In this document: piece by piece, positions 18,249-30,278 of the stretch
How the letters are laid out: each line of letters opens with the position of its first letter
Position numbering within the stretch: position 1 is the stretch's first letter
Assembly: GCA_947454735.1 (NCBI GenBank)
Contig: CANGLK010000001.1
Span: 37,470 to 101,469 of the forward strand
DNA length: 64,000 bases
Direction of reading: 5' to 3'
Origin: Candidatus Nanopelagicaceae bacterium
GTDB lineage: Bacteria > Actinomycetota > Actinomycetes > Nanopelagicales > Nanopelagicaceae
Notes under the pieces: model-generated
The model's database searches: none
What the model was told of the DNA's origin: nothing
The model's input: only the letters and a program-made list of their open reading frames with translations
Made by a program: the position numbers and the translations under genes

Positions 18249-19835
18249 TTAAGGCTTGAGGCCCTGACGTAAGAGGCCAAAGGTCAACGCGTCTTCAAGT
18301 GCCATGGCAGATGCAGCAATCACATTCTCATGGACTCCGACAGTGTTCCACTCGCCCTTGCCATCTGATGTCTCAATCAATACGCGAGTAATCGCACCGG
18401 TACCGAGGCGACCTTCAAGGATGCGGACCTTGTAATCAGTAAGTTCAAGAACTGAAATCTGTGGGTATAGCTCATTGAGACCATCACGAAGTGCGGTGTC
18501 GAATGCGTTAACCGGACCATTTCCTGAACCAGAGCATGTGATCTCTTTACCTTGCGCAGTAACGGTGACCTCTGCCTTTGTAATAATTGTTCCATCAGCG
18601 CCATGCTCTGTTGTTGTGAGCCAGTGATCGATAGAGAAGAACGATGGGCGCTTGCCAGTTGATTCTTCAAGGAGAAGAAGTTCGAATGATGCATCAGCTG
18701 CTTCAAATGTGAAGCCCTGTGCCTCCATCGCCTTAACTTTTTCAACGATTCGAGTAATGAGTTCGCGGTCTCCCCCGAGGTCAACGCCGAGCTCTTGTGA
18801 CTTTAATTCGATGGATGCACGCCCTGCCATATCTGAGACAAGCATTCGCATATCGTTACCAACAGATGCGGGATCCTCATGCTGATACAACATTGGATCT
18901 ACCTTGATTGCAGAGGCATGTAGCCCTGCCTTGTGAGCAAAGGCTGATACACCAGTGTACGGCTGACGTGGTGATGGAGAAATATTTGTGACTTCGGCGA
19001 CCGCGTGTGAGATGCGGAACGCCTCACGGAGTGCATTTGGCGGAAGTACTTCCTTCTTCTTCTTCAACTCTAAGTTTGCGATGATGGTGACGAGGTCAGC
19101 ATTACCTGTGCGCTCACCATAACCATTGAGAGTTCCTTGAACGTGGGTTGCTCCGGCGGCAACGGCAGCCATTGAGTTAGCAACTGCGCATCCTGTGTCG
19201 TTATGGCAGTGAATACCAATACGAGCAGATGTGGCACCGATGACATCATGGACAACATCTGCAATCTCATCCGGCAACATTCCACCATTGGTGTCGCAGA
19301 GCGCTGCGACATCAGCACCTGCCTCCATCGCAACACGGATAACTTCAAGCGCGTATGCACGGTTGGCGCGGTATCCATCGAAGAAGTGCTCGGCATCAAG
19401 GAATACTCGCTGGCCTTCTGCGCGAAGATGTGAAACAGAGTCACGAATCATCGCGAGGTTCTCATCGAGAGTTGTCTTCAGTGCAAGATCTACATGGCGG
19501 TCATATGACTTAGCAACGAGAGTGACAGCCGCAGCGCCCGAATCACGAAGAGCTGCAAGGAGAACATCATCTGCCGCCTTAACATTGGGGCGACGGGTTG
19601 CACCAAAGGCTACAAATGTTGCGTTCTTAAGTTTAAGTTCCTTCTTGGCAAGCGCGAAGAATTCGGTGTCCTTTGGATTAGCTCCCGGCCAACCGCCTTC
19701 AATAAAGCCGACACCAAGATCATCTAGATGGCGCGCGATAGTCAGCTTGTCATGAACAGAGAGATTGAGTCCCTCTTGCTGCGCACCATCACGAAGGGTG
19801 GTGTCGTAGATATGAAAGCTGTCATCAATTGTCAT
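18249..19835 (-). CDS. cimA: (R)-citramalate synthase
   Basis: Condenses pyruvate and acetyl-CoA to citramalate, the first step of threonine-independent isoleucine synthesis. 528 residues: DRE-TIM barrel (YDTTLRDGAQQEGL..., metal ligands in GIHCHNDTGCAVAN, GYGERTGNADL) and a C-terminal LeuA-type allosteric dimer domain (about 400-528). The HIYDTTLRDGAQ start and overall length fit the CimA/long LeuA-like subgroup rather than LeuA1. Last gene of the ilvBNC-serA-leuB-ilvE-cimA run; its ATG overlaps the ilvE stop (TAATG). Confidence 0.92.
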   Translation of the reverse strand: MTIDDSFHIYDTTLRDGAQQEGLNLSVHDKLTIARHLDDLGVGFIEGGWPGANPKDTEFFALAKKELKLKNATFVAFGATRRPNVKAADDVLLAALRDSGAAAVTLVAKSYDRHVDLALKTTLDENLAMIRDSVSHLRAEGQRVFLDAEHFFDGYRANRAYALEVIRVAMEAGADVAALCDTNGGMLPDEIADVVHDVIGATSARIGIHCHNDTGCAVANSMAAVAAGATHVQGTLNGYGERTGNADLVTIIANLELKKKKEVLPPNALREAFRISHAVAEVTNISPSPRQPYTGVSAFAHKAGLHASAIKVDPMLYQHEDPASVGNDMRMLVSDMAGRASIELKSQELGVDLGGDRELITRIVEKVKAMEAQGFTFEAADASFELLLLEESTGKRPSFFSIDHWLTTTEHGADGTIITKAEVTVTAQGKEITCSGSGNGPVNAFDTALRDGLNELYPQISVLELTDYKVRILEGRLGTGAITRVLIETSDGKGEWNTVGVHENVIAASAMALEDALTFGLLRQGLKP

Positions 19836-20914
19836 TACTTCACCGCAACGTTCCAGTTGTGAGTATCAGCAATTGTTCCGTGTTGGATTGCAAGCATGTG
19901 ATTGCGAATCTGCATTGTGATTGCGCCAGGCTTTCCATCACCGGTGACCCATGTGCCCATCGCTGACTTTGCTTGACCGACAGGTGAGATAACGGCAGCG
20001 GTTCCGCAAGCGAAGATTTCAGTAATCTCACCTGATTGAACCCCATCGCGCCAATCATCAACCGAGAGCATCACTTCTTCGGTCTTATAACCAAGATCTG
20101 CTGCAACAGAGAGAATAGAGTCGCGAGTAATTCCTGGGAGCAGTGTTCCGGTTAGCTTTGGCGTAATAACTGTTGCATCAGCGCCCTTGCCCTTTACGAA
20201 GTAAAGGTTCATGCCGCCCATCTCTTCAATCCACTTACGCTCTTTTGCATCAATCCATACAACTTGATCGCAGCCTTCAGCAGCTGCTGCTTTCTGTGCG
20301 ATGAGAGATGCTGCGTAATTTCCGCCGCACTTGGCCTCACCTGTTCCACCTTGTGCTGCGCGAACATACTCAGTTGAGATCCAAACAGATACTGGCTTTG
20401 AGGGATCGAAGTATGCACCTGCTGGAGTTGCAATAAGAATGTACTTCGCCTTATTTGATGGGCGCACACCGAGACCGACTTCAGTTGCGATCATAAATGG
20501 ACGAATATAGAGAGACTCGCCTACTTCATTTGGAACCCAACCTGCATCTTGCTTTACAAGTGCATCCACTGTCTCAAGAAAGAGAGCCTCTGGCATCTCA
20601 GGGAGTGCAAGTCGCTTGGCGGAGTTAGCGAAACGTCGTGCATTAGCTTCTGGACGGAATAATGAGATAGATCCATCAGGTTGGCGGTAAGCCTTCATTC
20701 CCTCGAAGATCTCTTGGCCGTAATGGAAAACTGCCGTTGCTGGATCAAGAGTTAAAGGTCCATATGGAACGAGCTCTGGCTCTGACCAACCACTTTCTTG
20801 CGACCAATCACAAACAACCATGTGATCGGTGTAGTACTTACCGAATCCACCTTCAGCAATCAGCGCGTTGCGCTTTTCTACCGGAACGGCGTTGGGATTG
20901 AGTGTGATCTTCAT
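19835..20914 (-). CDS. ilvE: Branched-chain amino acid aminotransferase
   Basis: PLP enzyme for the last step of Leu, Ile and Val synthesis. 359 residues, class IV aminotransferase of the longer BCAT type. Motifs: FHYGQEIFEGMKAY, SLYIRPF, the lysine in GTGEAKCGGNYAASL, WIDAKERKWIEEMGGMN. The ATG begins immediately after the leuB stop. Confidence 0.95.
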   Translation of the reverse strand: MKITLNPNAVPVEKRNALIAEGGFGKYYTDHMVVCDWSQESGWSEPELVPYGPLTLDPATAVFHYGQEIFEGMKAYRQPDGSISLFRPEANARRFANSAKRLALPEMPEALFLETVDALVKQDAGWVPNEVGESLYIRPFMIATEVGLGVRPSNKAKYILIATPAGAYFDPSKPVSVWISTEYVRAAQGGTGEAKCGGNYAASLIAQKAAAAEGCDQVVWIDAKERKWIEEMGGMNLYFVKGKGADATVITPKLTGTLLPGITRDSILSVAADLGYKTEEVMLSVDDWRDGVQSGEITEIFACGTAAVISPVGQAKSAMGTWVTGDGKPGAITMQIRNHMLAIQHGTIADTHNWNVAVK

Positions 20915-21955
20915 TTACTTCACCAATGCGACGAGCGCTGCGCCAACCTCAGTAGTACTGCGCTTGGCATCTCCGCGGTTAAGTAGATCCTGAGCTACCG
21001 CCTTTTCCACATCGCGTGCAGCTTCGTTAAGTCCAAGGTGATCGAGCATCATCGCAACAGACATGATTGTCGCAGTTGGATCTGCGATGTTCTTACCTGC
21101 GATATCTGGTGCAGAGCCATGTACTGGCTCGAACATTGAAGGGTACTTGCCTGTTGGATTGATATTGCCTGAAGCAGCAAGACCAATTCCGCCACAGATT
21201 GCCGCCGCGATATCGGTCAAGATATCTCCAAAGAGGTTATCTGTGACAACGACATCGAAGCGCTCTGGGTTTGTCACAAAGAACATTGATGCCGCATCAA
21301 CATGAAGGTAATCAGTTGTGATTGCAGGATATTCCTTAGCAACCTCGTTGAATGTACGAGTCCACAGACCACCCGCGCGTGTAAGAACATTGTTCTTATG
21401 TACAAGCGTCAGCTTCTTGCGCTCACGCTTTGAGGCGCGCTCAAACGCATCGCGAATTACACGCTCTGCACCACGGCGAGTATTAAGTGATTCTTCAGTT
21501 GCAATCTCTGCATCAGTTCCTTCAGCAAGTGTTCCACCGGCGCCAACATAAGGACCTTCTGTACCTTCGCGAACAACGACGAAGTCGATAGGTGCCTTTG
21601 TTGCAAGTGGACCGGTGACGCCAGGCATTAACTTTGCAGGGCGAAGGTTGATGTAGTGATCGAAGGCAAAACGGAGCTTCAAAAGCAATCCGCGCTCGAG
21701 CACACCTGATGGAACTGTTGGATCTCCAACAGCGCCAAGCAGGATTACATCTGCCTTTGCTAGCTCTGCCATGACTGAGTTTGGAAGAACTTCACCAGTG
21801 CGATGCCAGTAACCAGCGCCGAGGTCGTAGTTGGTCTTATTGAAAGTGACGCCGTACTTTGCAGCAACGGAATCAAGAACTTTAAGACCCTCCCCTACAA
21901 CTTCAGTACCGATTCCATCGCCTGGAATGACTGCAAGGTTGAATGACTTGGACAT
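20915..21955 (-). CDS. leuB: 3-isopropylmalate dehydrogenase
   Basis: Oxidises and decarboxylates 3-isopropylmalate in leucine synthesis; may also serve 3-methylmalate in the citramalate route. 346 residues. Motifs: [23 protein letters not shown], metal-binding [39 protein letters not shown]. leuA and leuCD are not in the window. Follows serA by 7 nt. Confidence 0.96.
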   Translation of the reverse strand: MSKSFNLAVIPGDGIGTEVVGEGLKVLDSVAAKYGVTFNKTNYDLGAGYWHRTGEVLPNSVMAELAKADVILLGAVGDPTVPSGVLERGLLLKLRFAFDHYINLRPAKLMPGVTGPLATKAPIDFVVVREGTEGPYVGAGGTLAEGTDAEIATEESLNTRRGAERVIRDAFERASKRERKKLTLVHKNNVLTRAGGLWTRTFNEVAKEYPAITTDYLHVDAASMFFVTNPERFDVVVTDNLFGDILTDIAAAICGGIGLAASGNINPTGKYPSMFEPVHGSAPDIAGKNIADPTATIMSVAMMLDHLGLNEAARDVEKAVAQDLLNRGDAKRSTTEVGAALVALVK

Positions 21956-21962
21956 ATTTAAA

Positions 21963-24594
<2,632 letters not shown>

Positions 24595-24621
24595 TTAGTC
24601 GTTTCTTCTGAGTTCTAGTTG

Positions 24622-24906
24622 TTAGTTCTGATAATCGGGTTGTGTATCTTTGACTGGCTTCTTCTCTCCATTAACGAGCTCTTCAATGCTGATAACACTA
24701 ATGAGCTTGTCCAATTGAGCGATAACTTGCTCGAGAGAGTGGCCTTCTAGGTTGACCTGGATGACCATCTTCGAAACTTCTGGGTTTGTTGTGGGACCGA
24801 CAACCAAGGTGTCGATGTTGTATGCGCGACGAGCAAAGAGCCCTGAAACACGTGCGAGTACGCCTGGTTCGTTTTCAACGAGAACTTCAAGTGTGTGAAT
24901 AGACAT
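24622..24906 (-). CDS. ilvN: Acetolactate synthase small subunit, short form
   Basis: Regulatory subunit giving valine feedback to IlvB. Only 94 residues: one ACT domain (IHTLEVLVENEPGVLARVSGLFARRAYNIDTLVVG...). The C-terminal domain of the usual 160-170 residue actinobacterial IlvN is absent; length resembles enterobacterial IlvN/IlvM. The next 39 nt before ilvC are non-coding, so no split second half is seen. ATG overlaps the ilvB stop (TAATG). Confidence 0.93.
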   Translation of the reverse strand: MSIHTLEVLVENEPGVLARVSGLFARRAYNIDTLVVGPTTNPEVSKMVIQVNLEGHSLEQVIAQLDKLISVISIEELVNGEKKPVKDTQPDYQN

Positions 24907-26672
24907 TAGAGCTCCTGTGAATCCCAGTCAGGCGCAGTAGCGCGGGCGATCATGATTTCATCGTTCGATGTTCCAGCAGCAACCATCGGCCAGACCATCG
25001 CATCGCGATGCACACGGAAATCAACAACAACCGGTTGATCGTTAATAGACATCGCCTTCTCGATAGTTGCATCGAGATCTTCTGGACGTTCGCATGAAAG
25101 TCCCACACAACCCATCGCTTCTGCAAGCATTGGGAAATTTGGAACGCGCTTTGATTCAAGTGAAGTATTTGAGTAACGACCTTCATAGAACAAGGTCTGC
25201 CATTGGCGAACCATTCCGAGGGATTCGTTATTGATAATCGCAACCTTGATAGGAATATTATTAAGAGCACATGTGACAAGCTCTTGATTTGTCATCTGGA
25301 AACATCCATCACCATCAATTGCCCAGACAGTTGAATCAGGTGCGCCAACCTTTGCGCCCATTGCAGCAGGAAGGCCGTAACCCATTGTTCCTGCGCCACC
25401 TGAGTTAAGCCATGTGCGTGGATGTTCGTAAGAGATAAATTGTGATGCCCACATCTGATGCTGGCCAACGCCAGATGTAAAGATGGTGTCAGTGCCAGAG
25501 ATCTGACCGATGCGCTCGATTACCGCCTGTGGTGAGAGTGAACCATCATCAGGAAGTGTGTAACCCACTGGATATGAGCTCTTCAACTTCAAAATCGATG
25601 CATTCCATGGCGTTAAATCAGGATGGTTCTTGGCAAGAGCAGCCTTCAGCGCAGGGATTAACGCAGAGATGGTCTCGCGGAGGTCTCCGATAACAGGAAC
25701 ATCGGCAAATTTATTCTTATTGATCTCTGCAGGGTCGATATCTGCGTGAATTACCTTTGCATTGACTGCAAATGAAGAGAGCTTGCCGGTCACGCGATCA
25801 TCAAAGCGCGCACCTAGGGTGATGAGAAGGTCTGCCTTTTGAAGTGAAGTAACAGCGGCAACACTTCCGTGCATACCTGGCATACCAAGATGCAATGGAT
25901 GTGAATCAGGGAATGCTCCACGTGCCATCAACGTTGTCACAACTGGAGCGCCAAGAAGTTCAACTAATTGTGCAAGCTCTTTAGATGCATTGGCCTTGAT
26001 AACTCCCCCACCAACGTAGAAGACAGGCTTCTTCGATTGCGCAATCAGCGCTGCTGCATCTGCGATTGATTGGTTATCTGGAGTAATACGTGGGTTGTAG
26101 CCGGCGAGTTCAATCTTTGATGGCCAATTGAAAGTTGTCTGCGCTTGAAGCGCATCCTTTGCAATATCGACAAGTACGGGACCTGGACGACCTGTTGTCG
26201 CGATATGGAAAGCCTGTGCGATAGCTCCAGGAATATCTTCTGCTTTTGTAACGAGGAAGTTGTGCTTTGTAAAAGGCATTGTGATGCCGCGAATATCTGC
26301 CTCTTGAAAAGCATCTGTTCCGATTGCAGCCGATGGAACTTGACCCGTAATCGCAACGAGTGGAACAGAGTCCATTCCTGCATCCATCAACGGCGTGACT
26401 AGATTTGTTGCACCAGGACCTGATGTTGCAATACAGACACCTGCGCGACCAGTTACCTGGGCATAGCCAGTTGCAGCATGTCCTGCGCCTTGTTCATGGC
26501 GAACCAAGATGTGGCGAATTGTTGAATCAAAGATCGGATCATAGGCAGGAAGAATGGCGCCGCCGGGCAGACCGAACATCACATCTACATTTGCTGCTTC
26601 AAGGCTTTTCACCAATGAAGTAGCTCCGTTCATTGCTGTGCCGTTCGCTGTTGGAACGTGTTGTGTGGCCAT
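24906..26672 (-). CDS. ilvB: Acetolactate synthase large subunit
   Basis: ThDP-dependent catalytic subunit making acetolactate and acetohydroxybutyrate. 588 residues. Catalytic Glu in [18 protein letters not shown]/central domain [10 protein letters not shown], ThDP motif [12 protein letters not shown]...NN. Preceded by AAAGGAG 7 nt before the ATG and by the leader/terminator region. First structural gene of the ilv operon. Confidence 0.97.
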   Translation of the reverse strand: MATQHVPTANGTAMNGATSLVKSLEAANVDVMFGLPGGAILPAYDPIFDSTIRHILVRHEQGAGHAATGYAQVTGRAGVCIATSGPGATNLVTPLMDAGMDSVPLVAITGQVPSAAIGTDAFQEADIRGITMPFTKHNFLVTKAEDIPGAIAQAFHIATTGRPGPVLVDIAKDALQAQTTFNWPSKIELAGYNPRITPDNQSIADAAALIAQSKKPVFYVGGGVIKANASKELAQLVELLGAPVVTTLMARGAFPDSHPLHLGMPGMHGSVAAVTSLQKADLLITLGARFDDRVTGKLSSFAVNAKVIHADIDPAEINKNKFADVPVIGDLRETISALIPALKAALAKNHPDLTPWNASILKLKSSYPVGYTLPDDGSLSPQAVIERIGQISGTDTIFTSGVGQHQMWASQFISYEHPRTWLNSGGAGTMGYGLPAAMGAKVGAPDSTVWAIDGDGCFQMTNQELVTCALNNIPIKVAIINNESLGMVRQWQTLFYEGRYSNTSLESKRVPNFPMLAEAMGCVGLSCERPEDLDATIEKAMSINDQPVVVDFRVHRDAMVWPMVAAGTSNDEIMIARATAPDWDSQEL

Positions 26673-26723
26673 CTTCTTGCTCCTTTCTATCTCGATCGAT
26701 ATTTACAAAAGCTTTGTTAAATG

Positions 26724-26747
26724 AAAAAACCCTCAGATATCTGAGGG
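26724..26747 (-). terminator. Intrinsic terminator (attenuator) in the ilvB leader
   Basis: RNA from the minus strand: CCCTCAG-ATAT-CTGAGGG followed by six U. It lies after the leader peptide and about 50 nt before ilvB. An 8-bp hairpin GCGCATGC/GCATGCGC (26764-26771 with 26749-26756) directly precedes it, and a 9-nt segment at the leader start can pair instead with that hairpin's 5' arm. Confidence 0.85.
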
Positions 26748-26770
26748 CGCGCATGCTGTGAGGGCATGCG

Positions 26771-26815
26771 CTATCGAATCACCACCACTGATGAAGAAAC
26801 GATTGTTGAACGCAT
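26771..26815 (-). CDS. ilv leader peptide (MRSTIVSSSVVVIR)
   Basis: 14 codons then TAG. Six of the 14 residues are Val or Ile, including the run V-V-V-I just before the stop; no Leu. It sits between a promoter and an intrinsic terminator ahead of ilvB, the layout of ribosome-mediated attenuation known for ilvB in corynebacteria and streptomycetes. No Shine-Dalgarno; the -10 box ends 6 nt before the ATG, so translation is probably leaderless. Confidence 0.85.
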   Translation of the reverse strand: MRSTIVSSSVVVIR

Positions 26816-26821
26816 GCCCGT

Positions 26822-26851
26822 ATTCTCGCGTAGAGCGAGCGCATGAGTCAA
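26822..26851 (-). promoter_or_regulatory. Promoter of the ilvBNC-serA-leuB-ilvE-cimA operon
   Basis: TTGACT (26846-26851) and GAGAAT (26822-26827) with an 18-bp spacer. The predicted start falls at or one base before the leader-peptide ATG (26815). Confidence 0.6.
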
Positions 26852-26854
26852 GGG

Positions 26855-26893
26855 TTGAGATGCACGTCTCAATTATTGAAACGTAAGTCTCAT
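26855..26893 (-). promoter_or_regulatory. Twin operator-like boxes upstream of the ilv promoter
   Basis: Two 18-bp boxes, TTGAGATGCACGTCTCAA (26855-26872, a near-perfect palindrome) and TTGAAACGTAAGTCTCAT (26876-26893), match at 13 of 18 positions and start 21 bp apart, two helical turns. The first ends 3 bp from the -35. The geometry suits an activator or cooperative repressor; identity unknown. Confidence 0.6.
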
Positions 26894-26934
26894 ATGTTCG
26901 AAGGCTTGCCTTGCGAACCATCAATATTGCGCCC

Positions 26935-28608
26935 CTAGTCGCAGACTGCGCCCTTTGAGGCAGAGCCAACGAGCTTGGAATACTTATGTAGGACTCCGCG
27001 GGAGTACTTATGTGGCAGAGGCTTCCATCCCACCTTGCGAGCTTCAAGCTCTGCTGGCTCGACTAAGAGATCGAGTCGGCGATTAGGGATATCGATGCGA
27101 ACGCGATCGCCATCCTTAATGAATGCAATCGGCCCCCCATCAACGGCCTCAGGTGCAACGTGTCCTACACATAAGCCCGTCGATCCTCCAGAGAAACGTC
27201 CATCGGTGAGAAGGAGGGTGGACTTTCCAAGACCTGCACCCTTGATTGCACCTGTAATCATCAACATCTCGCGCATACCCGGTCCGCCCTTTGGGCCTTC
27301 ATAGCGAATGACGACTACATCGCCTGCCTGAATGGTTCCATTCTCAAGAGCATCCATCGCAGCTTGTTCGCGCTCAAAGACGCGAGCAGGTCCTTCAAAG
27401 GTTTCGATTCCAATCCCCGCTGTCTTACATACAGCGCCATCGGTAGCAAGTGATCCACCGAGAATTGTGATTCCGACATCTGTAGATAGAGGTGAAGAGA
27501 TCGGATGCAAGACGTTGCCATCTGCAAGAGGTGGATTGATATCGGCCAAGTTCTCAGCCATTGTCTTACCTGTCACAGTCATGCAATCACCGTGGAGGTA
27601 ACCGGCATCGAGCAACATGCGTAGGACTACTGGAATTCCGCCGACCTTATCGACATCTGACATAACGTACTTACCGAATGGCTTGAGGTCGCCCAATAGT
27701 GGGACCTTAGAGCCGATGCGGTGGAAATCTTCGAGAGTCAGATCGACATCTGCCTCATGTGCAATTGCAAGTAAGTGCAAGACAGCATTTGTTGAACCAC
27801 CGAGTGCCATAACTGCTGTGATGGCATTTTCAAACGCCTTCTTCGTCAAGATATCGCGAGTGGTAATTCCCTTAGCGATCAAGTTAACAACTGCAGCACC
27901 GGCAGCTTCTGAGTAACCATCGCGACGACGATCGACTGCAGGAGGTGCAGCAGAACCTGGAAGAGAGAGACCAATCGCCTCTCCTACTGTCGCCATTGTG
28001 TTCGCTGTATACATTCCGCCACATGCACCTTCGCCGGGGCAGATTGCCTTCTCAATTTCATCAACGCGCTCTTTGGTAATTAATCCACGGGCACATGCAC
28101 CGACTGCTTCAAAGGCATCGATGATTGTTACATCTTTTCCATCAACCTGACCTGGAAGAGTAGAACCTGCATAGACAAAAACTGCTGCAACATCGATACG
28201 TGCAGCTGCCATCATCATTCCTGGCAATGACTTATCGCAACCTGCAAACATCACCATTCCATCGAGACGCTCTGCCTGCATCACTGTCTCCACTGAATCT
28301 GCGATGACCTCGCGAGAGACAAGCGAGAAGTGCATTCCTTCGTGGCCCATTGAAATTCCATCAGAGACAGAGATAGTTCCGAACTGCATAGGGAATCCAC
28401 CAGCATCGATCACGCCTTTACGTGATGCGGTTGCAAGACGAGCCAATGAGAGGTTGCATGGTGTGATCTCATTCCATGAAGAGACGACGCCAATCTGTGG
28501 CTTTACCCAATCTTCATCACCCATTCCAACTGCGCGGAGCATTCCTCGAGCTGGTGCGCGCTCGAGACCATCGGTTACAAGACCTGAGCGGGGTTTCATC
28601 GTCGACAT
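26935..28608 (-). CDS. ilvD: Dihydroxy-acid dehydratase
   Basis: Fe-S dehydratase making the 2-oxo acid precursors of Val and Ile. 557 residues. Cluster-binding cysteines in [22 protein letters not shown] and [15 protein letters not shown]-terminal [24 protein letters not shown] at 28608 is 6 nt after a TAGAAT box, so it is probably leaderless and transcribed separately from ilvB, 262 bp downstream. Divergent from the MFS exporter. Confidence 0.97.
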   Translation of the reverse strand: MSTMKPRSGLVTDGLERAPARGMLRAVGMGDEDWVKPQIGVVSSWNEITPCNLSLARLATASRKGVIDAGGFPMQFGTISVSDGISMGHEGMHFSLVSREVIADSVETVMQAERLDGMVMFAGCDKSLPGMMMAAARIDVAAVFVYAGSTLPGQVDGKDVTIIDAFEAVGACARGLITKERVDEIEKAICPGEGACGGMYTANTMATVGEAIGLSLPGSAAPPAVDRRRDGYSEAAGAAVVNLIAKGITTRDILTKKAFENAITAVMALGGSTNAVLHLLAIAHEADVDLTLEDFHRIGSKVPLLGDLKPFGKYVMSDVDKVGGIPVVLRMLLDAGYLHGDCMTVTGKTMAENLADINPPLADGNVLHPISSPLSTDVGITILGGSLATDGAVCKTAGIGIETFEGPARVFEREQAAMDALENGTIQAGDVVVIRYEGPKGGPGMREMLMITGAIKGAGLGKSTLLLTDGRFSGGSTGLCVGHVAPEAVDGGPIAFIKDGDRVRIDIPNRRLDLLVEPAELEARKVGWKPLPHKYSRGVLHKYSKLVGSASKGAVCD

Positions 28609-28614
28609 GCGGTG

Positions 28615-28643
28615 ATTCTATCTCTCATGTCTCAACGTGAGAA
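28615..28643 (-). promoter_or_regulatory. ilvD promoter with internal operator-like palindrome
   Basis: TAGAAT (28615-28620) ends 6 nt before the ATG; TTCTCA (28638-28643) is 17 bp upstream. The palindrome TCTCA-ACG-TGAGA (28630-28642, plus strand) lies between and over them and shares GTCTCAA with the boxes in front of the ilvB leader. Confidence 0.55.
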
Positions 28644-28737
28644 GTCGATACGGTTAAGTTAGAATTTCACTATTCAAGATGGATTCTTGATTCGTAACTT
28701 ATATCCGAAGCAGTACCTAACTTATTGGAGATTTTTC

Positions 28738-30222
28738 GTGCCAAACCAAGACCGCGACGCTCAAGGCCACATTAAGGGCCAAGCACCTGATCGCTGGAGA
28801 ACGCTATTCGTAGTTGCGATTTCGCAGCTGATGCTCGTTCTCGATAGCTCAATCATGAACATTGCAATTCCAAAAGCCCAAGTTGCACTCGATATCTCTG
28901 ATGCAAATCGTCAATGGATTATCACCGCATACACACTGGCATTCGGTTCACTTCTTCTTCTCGGCGGTCGCATCGGCGATTACGTCGGCCGTAAGAAGAT
29001 CTTCATCATCGGTCTGCTTGGCTTCGCAGCAGCATCATCCCTTGGTGGCTTTGCTACAAACCAAGGCATGCTCTATGGATCTCGCGCACTTCAAGGTGTT
29101 TTTGGTGCCCTTCTTGCGCCAGCTGCGCTTTCGATTATTTCTCAGACATTTACAGTTCCAGCAGAGCGCGCAAAGGCATTCGGTGTCTTTGGTGCGATCT
29201 CTGGTGGCGGTGCAGCAATCGGGCTCATCGTGGGCGGAACTCTCACCGAGTTCGCATCTTGGCGATGGTGCCTCGGCGTTAACGCACCTATCGCGATCAT
29301 CGCTGGAATTCTTGCACTTAAATTTGTACATGAGTCCAAGGCTGAGGGCGATAACTCATATGACATCCCAGGCGTTATCACGGCAACGCTCGGGCTCTTC
29401 TCGCTTACTTATGGCTTTAATGAAGCCGCTACAAAGGGTTGGTCTTCAACACAGACTATTTCATTCTTCATTGCAGCCGCAGTTCTATTGGTCGCATTCG
29501 TTGTAATCGAGTCAAAGGTTTCAAACCCATTGATGCCACTTCGCGTAATCAAAGATCGTAACCGCGGCGGTTCATATCTCGGCTCGCTCGTAGTAGGTGC
29601 CGGCTTGTTCTCAATGTTCCTCTTCCTTGGTCTCTATCTTCAGAAGATTCTTGGCTTTAGTCCATTGAAGTCAGGTTTTGCATTCTTGCCATTTACAGCA
29701 GGAATCATCATCTTCGCGGGTATCGCATCACAACTTCTACCGAAGTTTGGTCCTAAGCCACTCATGGTTCCTGGACTTGTTGCTGCTGGTATCGGCCTTC
29801 TCTTGCTCACACGCATCACGCCAGAGACTTCATATGCAACACATGTTGTTCCATCACTTCTCATTATGTCGAGCGGTATGGCACTTGTCTTTATCCCGCT
29901 GACATCAACTTCACTTCATGGCATTTCAGGCCATGACACAGGCGTTGCATCTGCGATGGTCAATACTTCACAGCAGATCGGTGGATCACTCGGTACAGCG
30001 CTACTTAATACAGTCGCTGCAACCGCTGCGACTTCCTATGTAGTTGCAAATAAAGTCGCCCAGAGCGATCCAGTTGGAAATGCATTCGCGGCGACGCATG
30101 GATTTACTACTGCATTTAAGTTCAGCGCAGCGCTGCTCTTTACAGGCGCAGTAGTGCTCTTCTTCTTTATCAACATCGGCAAGGATTCACTTGTTGAAAC
30201 TGAAGGCGCAGGAATGCACTAA
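28738..30222 (+). CDS. MFS exporter, DHA2 (EmrB/QacA) family, 14 TM
   Basis: 494 residues from GTG 28738, chosen because GGAG lies 8 nt upstream; an in-frame TTG at 28687 has none. Motif A in GGRIGDYVGRKKIF, LDSSIMNIAIPKAQ in helix 1 (the D1 motif of the 14-TM family) and many hydrophobic segments. Probably a proton-driven exporter of drugs or metabolites. Divergent from ilvD with an operator-like palindrome between them, so a role in amino acid or intermediate export is possible but unproven. Ends at a strong terminator shared with gatB. Confidence 0.88.
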   Translation: MPNQDRDAQGHIKGQAPDRWRTLFVVAISQLMLVLDSSIMNIAIPKAQVALDISDANRQWIITAYTLAFGSLLLLGGRIGDYVGRKKIFIIGLLGFAAASSLGGFATNQGMLYGSRALQGVFGALLAPAALSIISQTFTVPAERAKAFGVFGAISGGGAAIGLIVGGTLTEFASWRWCLGVNAPIAIIAGILALKFVHESKAEGDNSYDIPGVITATLGLFSLTYGFNEAATKGWSSTQTISFFIAAAVLLVAFVVIESKVSNPLMPLRVIKDRNRGGSYLGSLVVGAGLFSMFLFLGLYLQKILGFSPLKSGFAFLPFTAGIIIFAGIASQLLPKFGPKPLMVPGLVAAGIGLLLLTRITPETSYATHVVPSLLIMSSGMALVFIPLTSTSLHGISGHDTGVASAMVNTSQQIGGSLGTALLNTVAATAATSYVVANKVAQSDPVGNAFAATHGFTTAFKFSAALLFTGAVVLFFFINIGKDSLVETEGAGMH

Positions 30223-30237
30223 TAGCTCTAAATAAAA

Positions 30238-30267
30238 AACCCGCCGATGAATGTCGGCGGGTTTTTT
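30238..30267. terminator. Bidirectional terminator between the MFS gene and gatB
   Basis: AACCCGCCGA (30238-30247) pairs with TCGGCGGGTT (30254-30263) over a 6-nt loop, with TTTT after it on the plus strand and an A-run before it that gives T on the minus strand. Serves both convergent genes. Confidence 0.9.
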
Positions 30268-30278
30268 ATATCTAAAAG

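Noticed and set aside
28862-29506. 214-residue plus-strand frame
   Set aside because: Lies wholly inside the MFS exporter in another frame; Ser/Leu/His-rich with no domain or start context.
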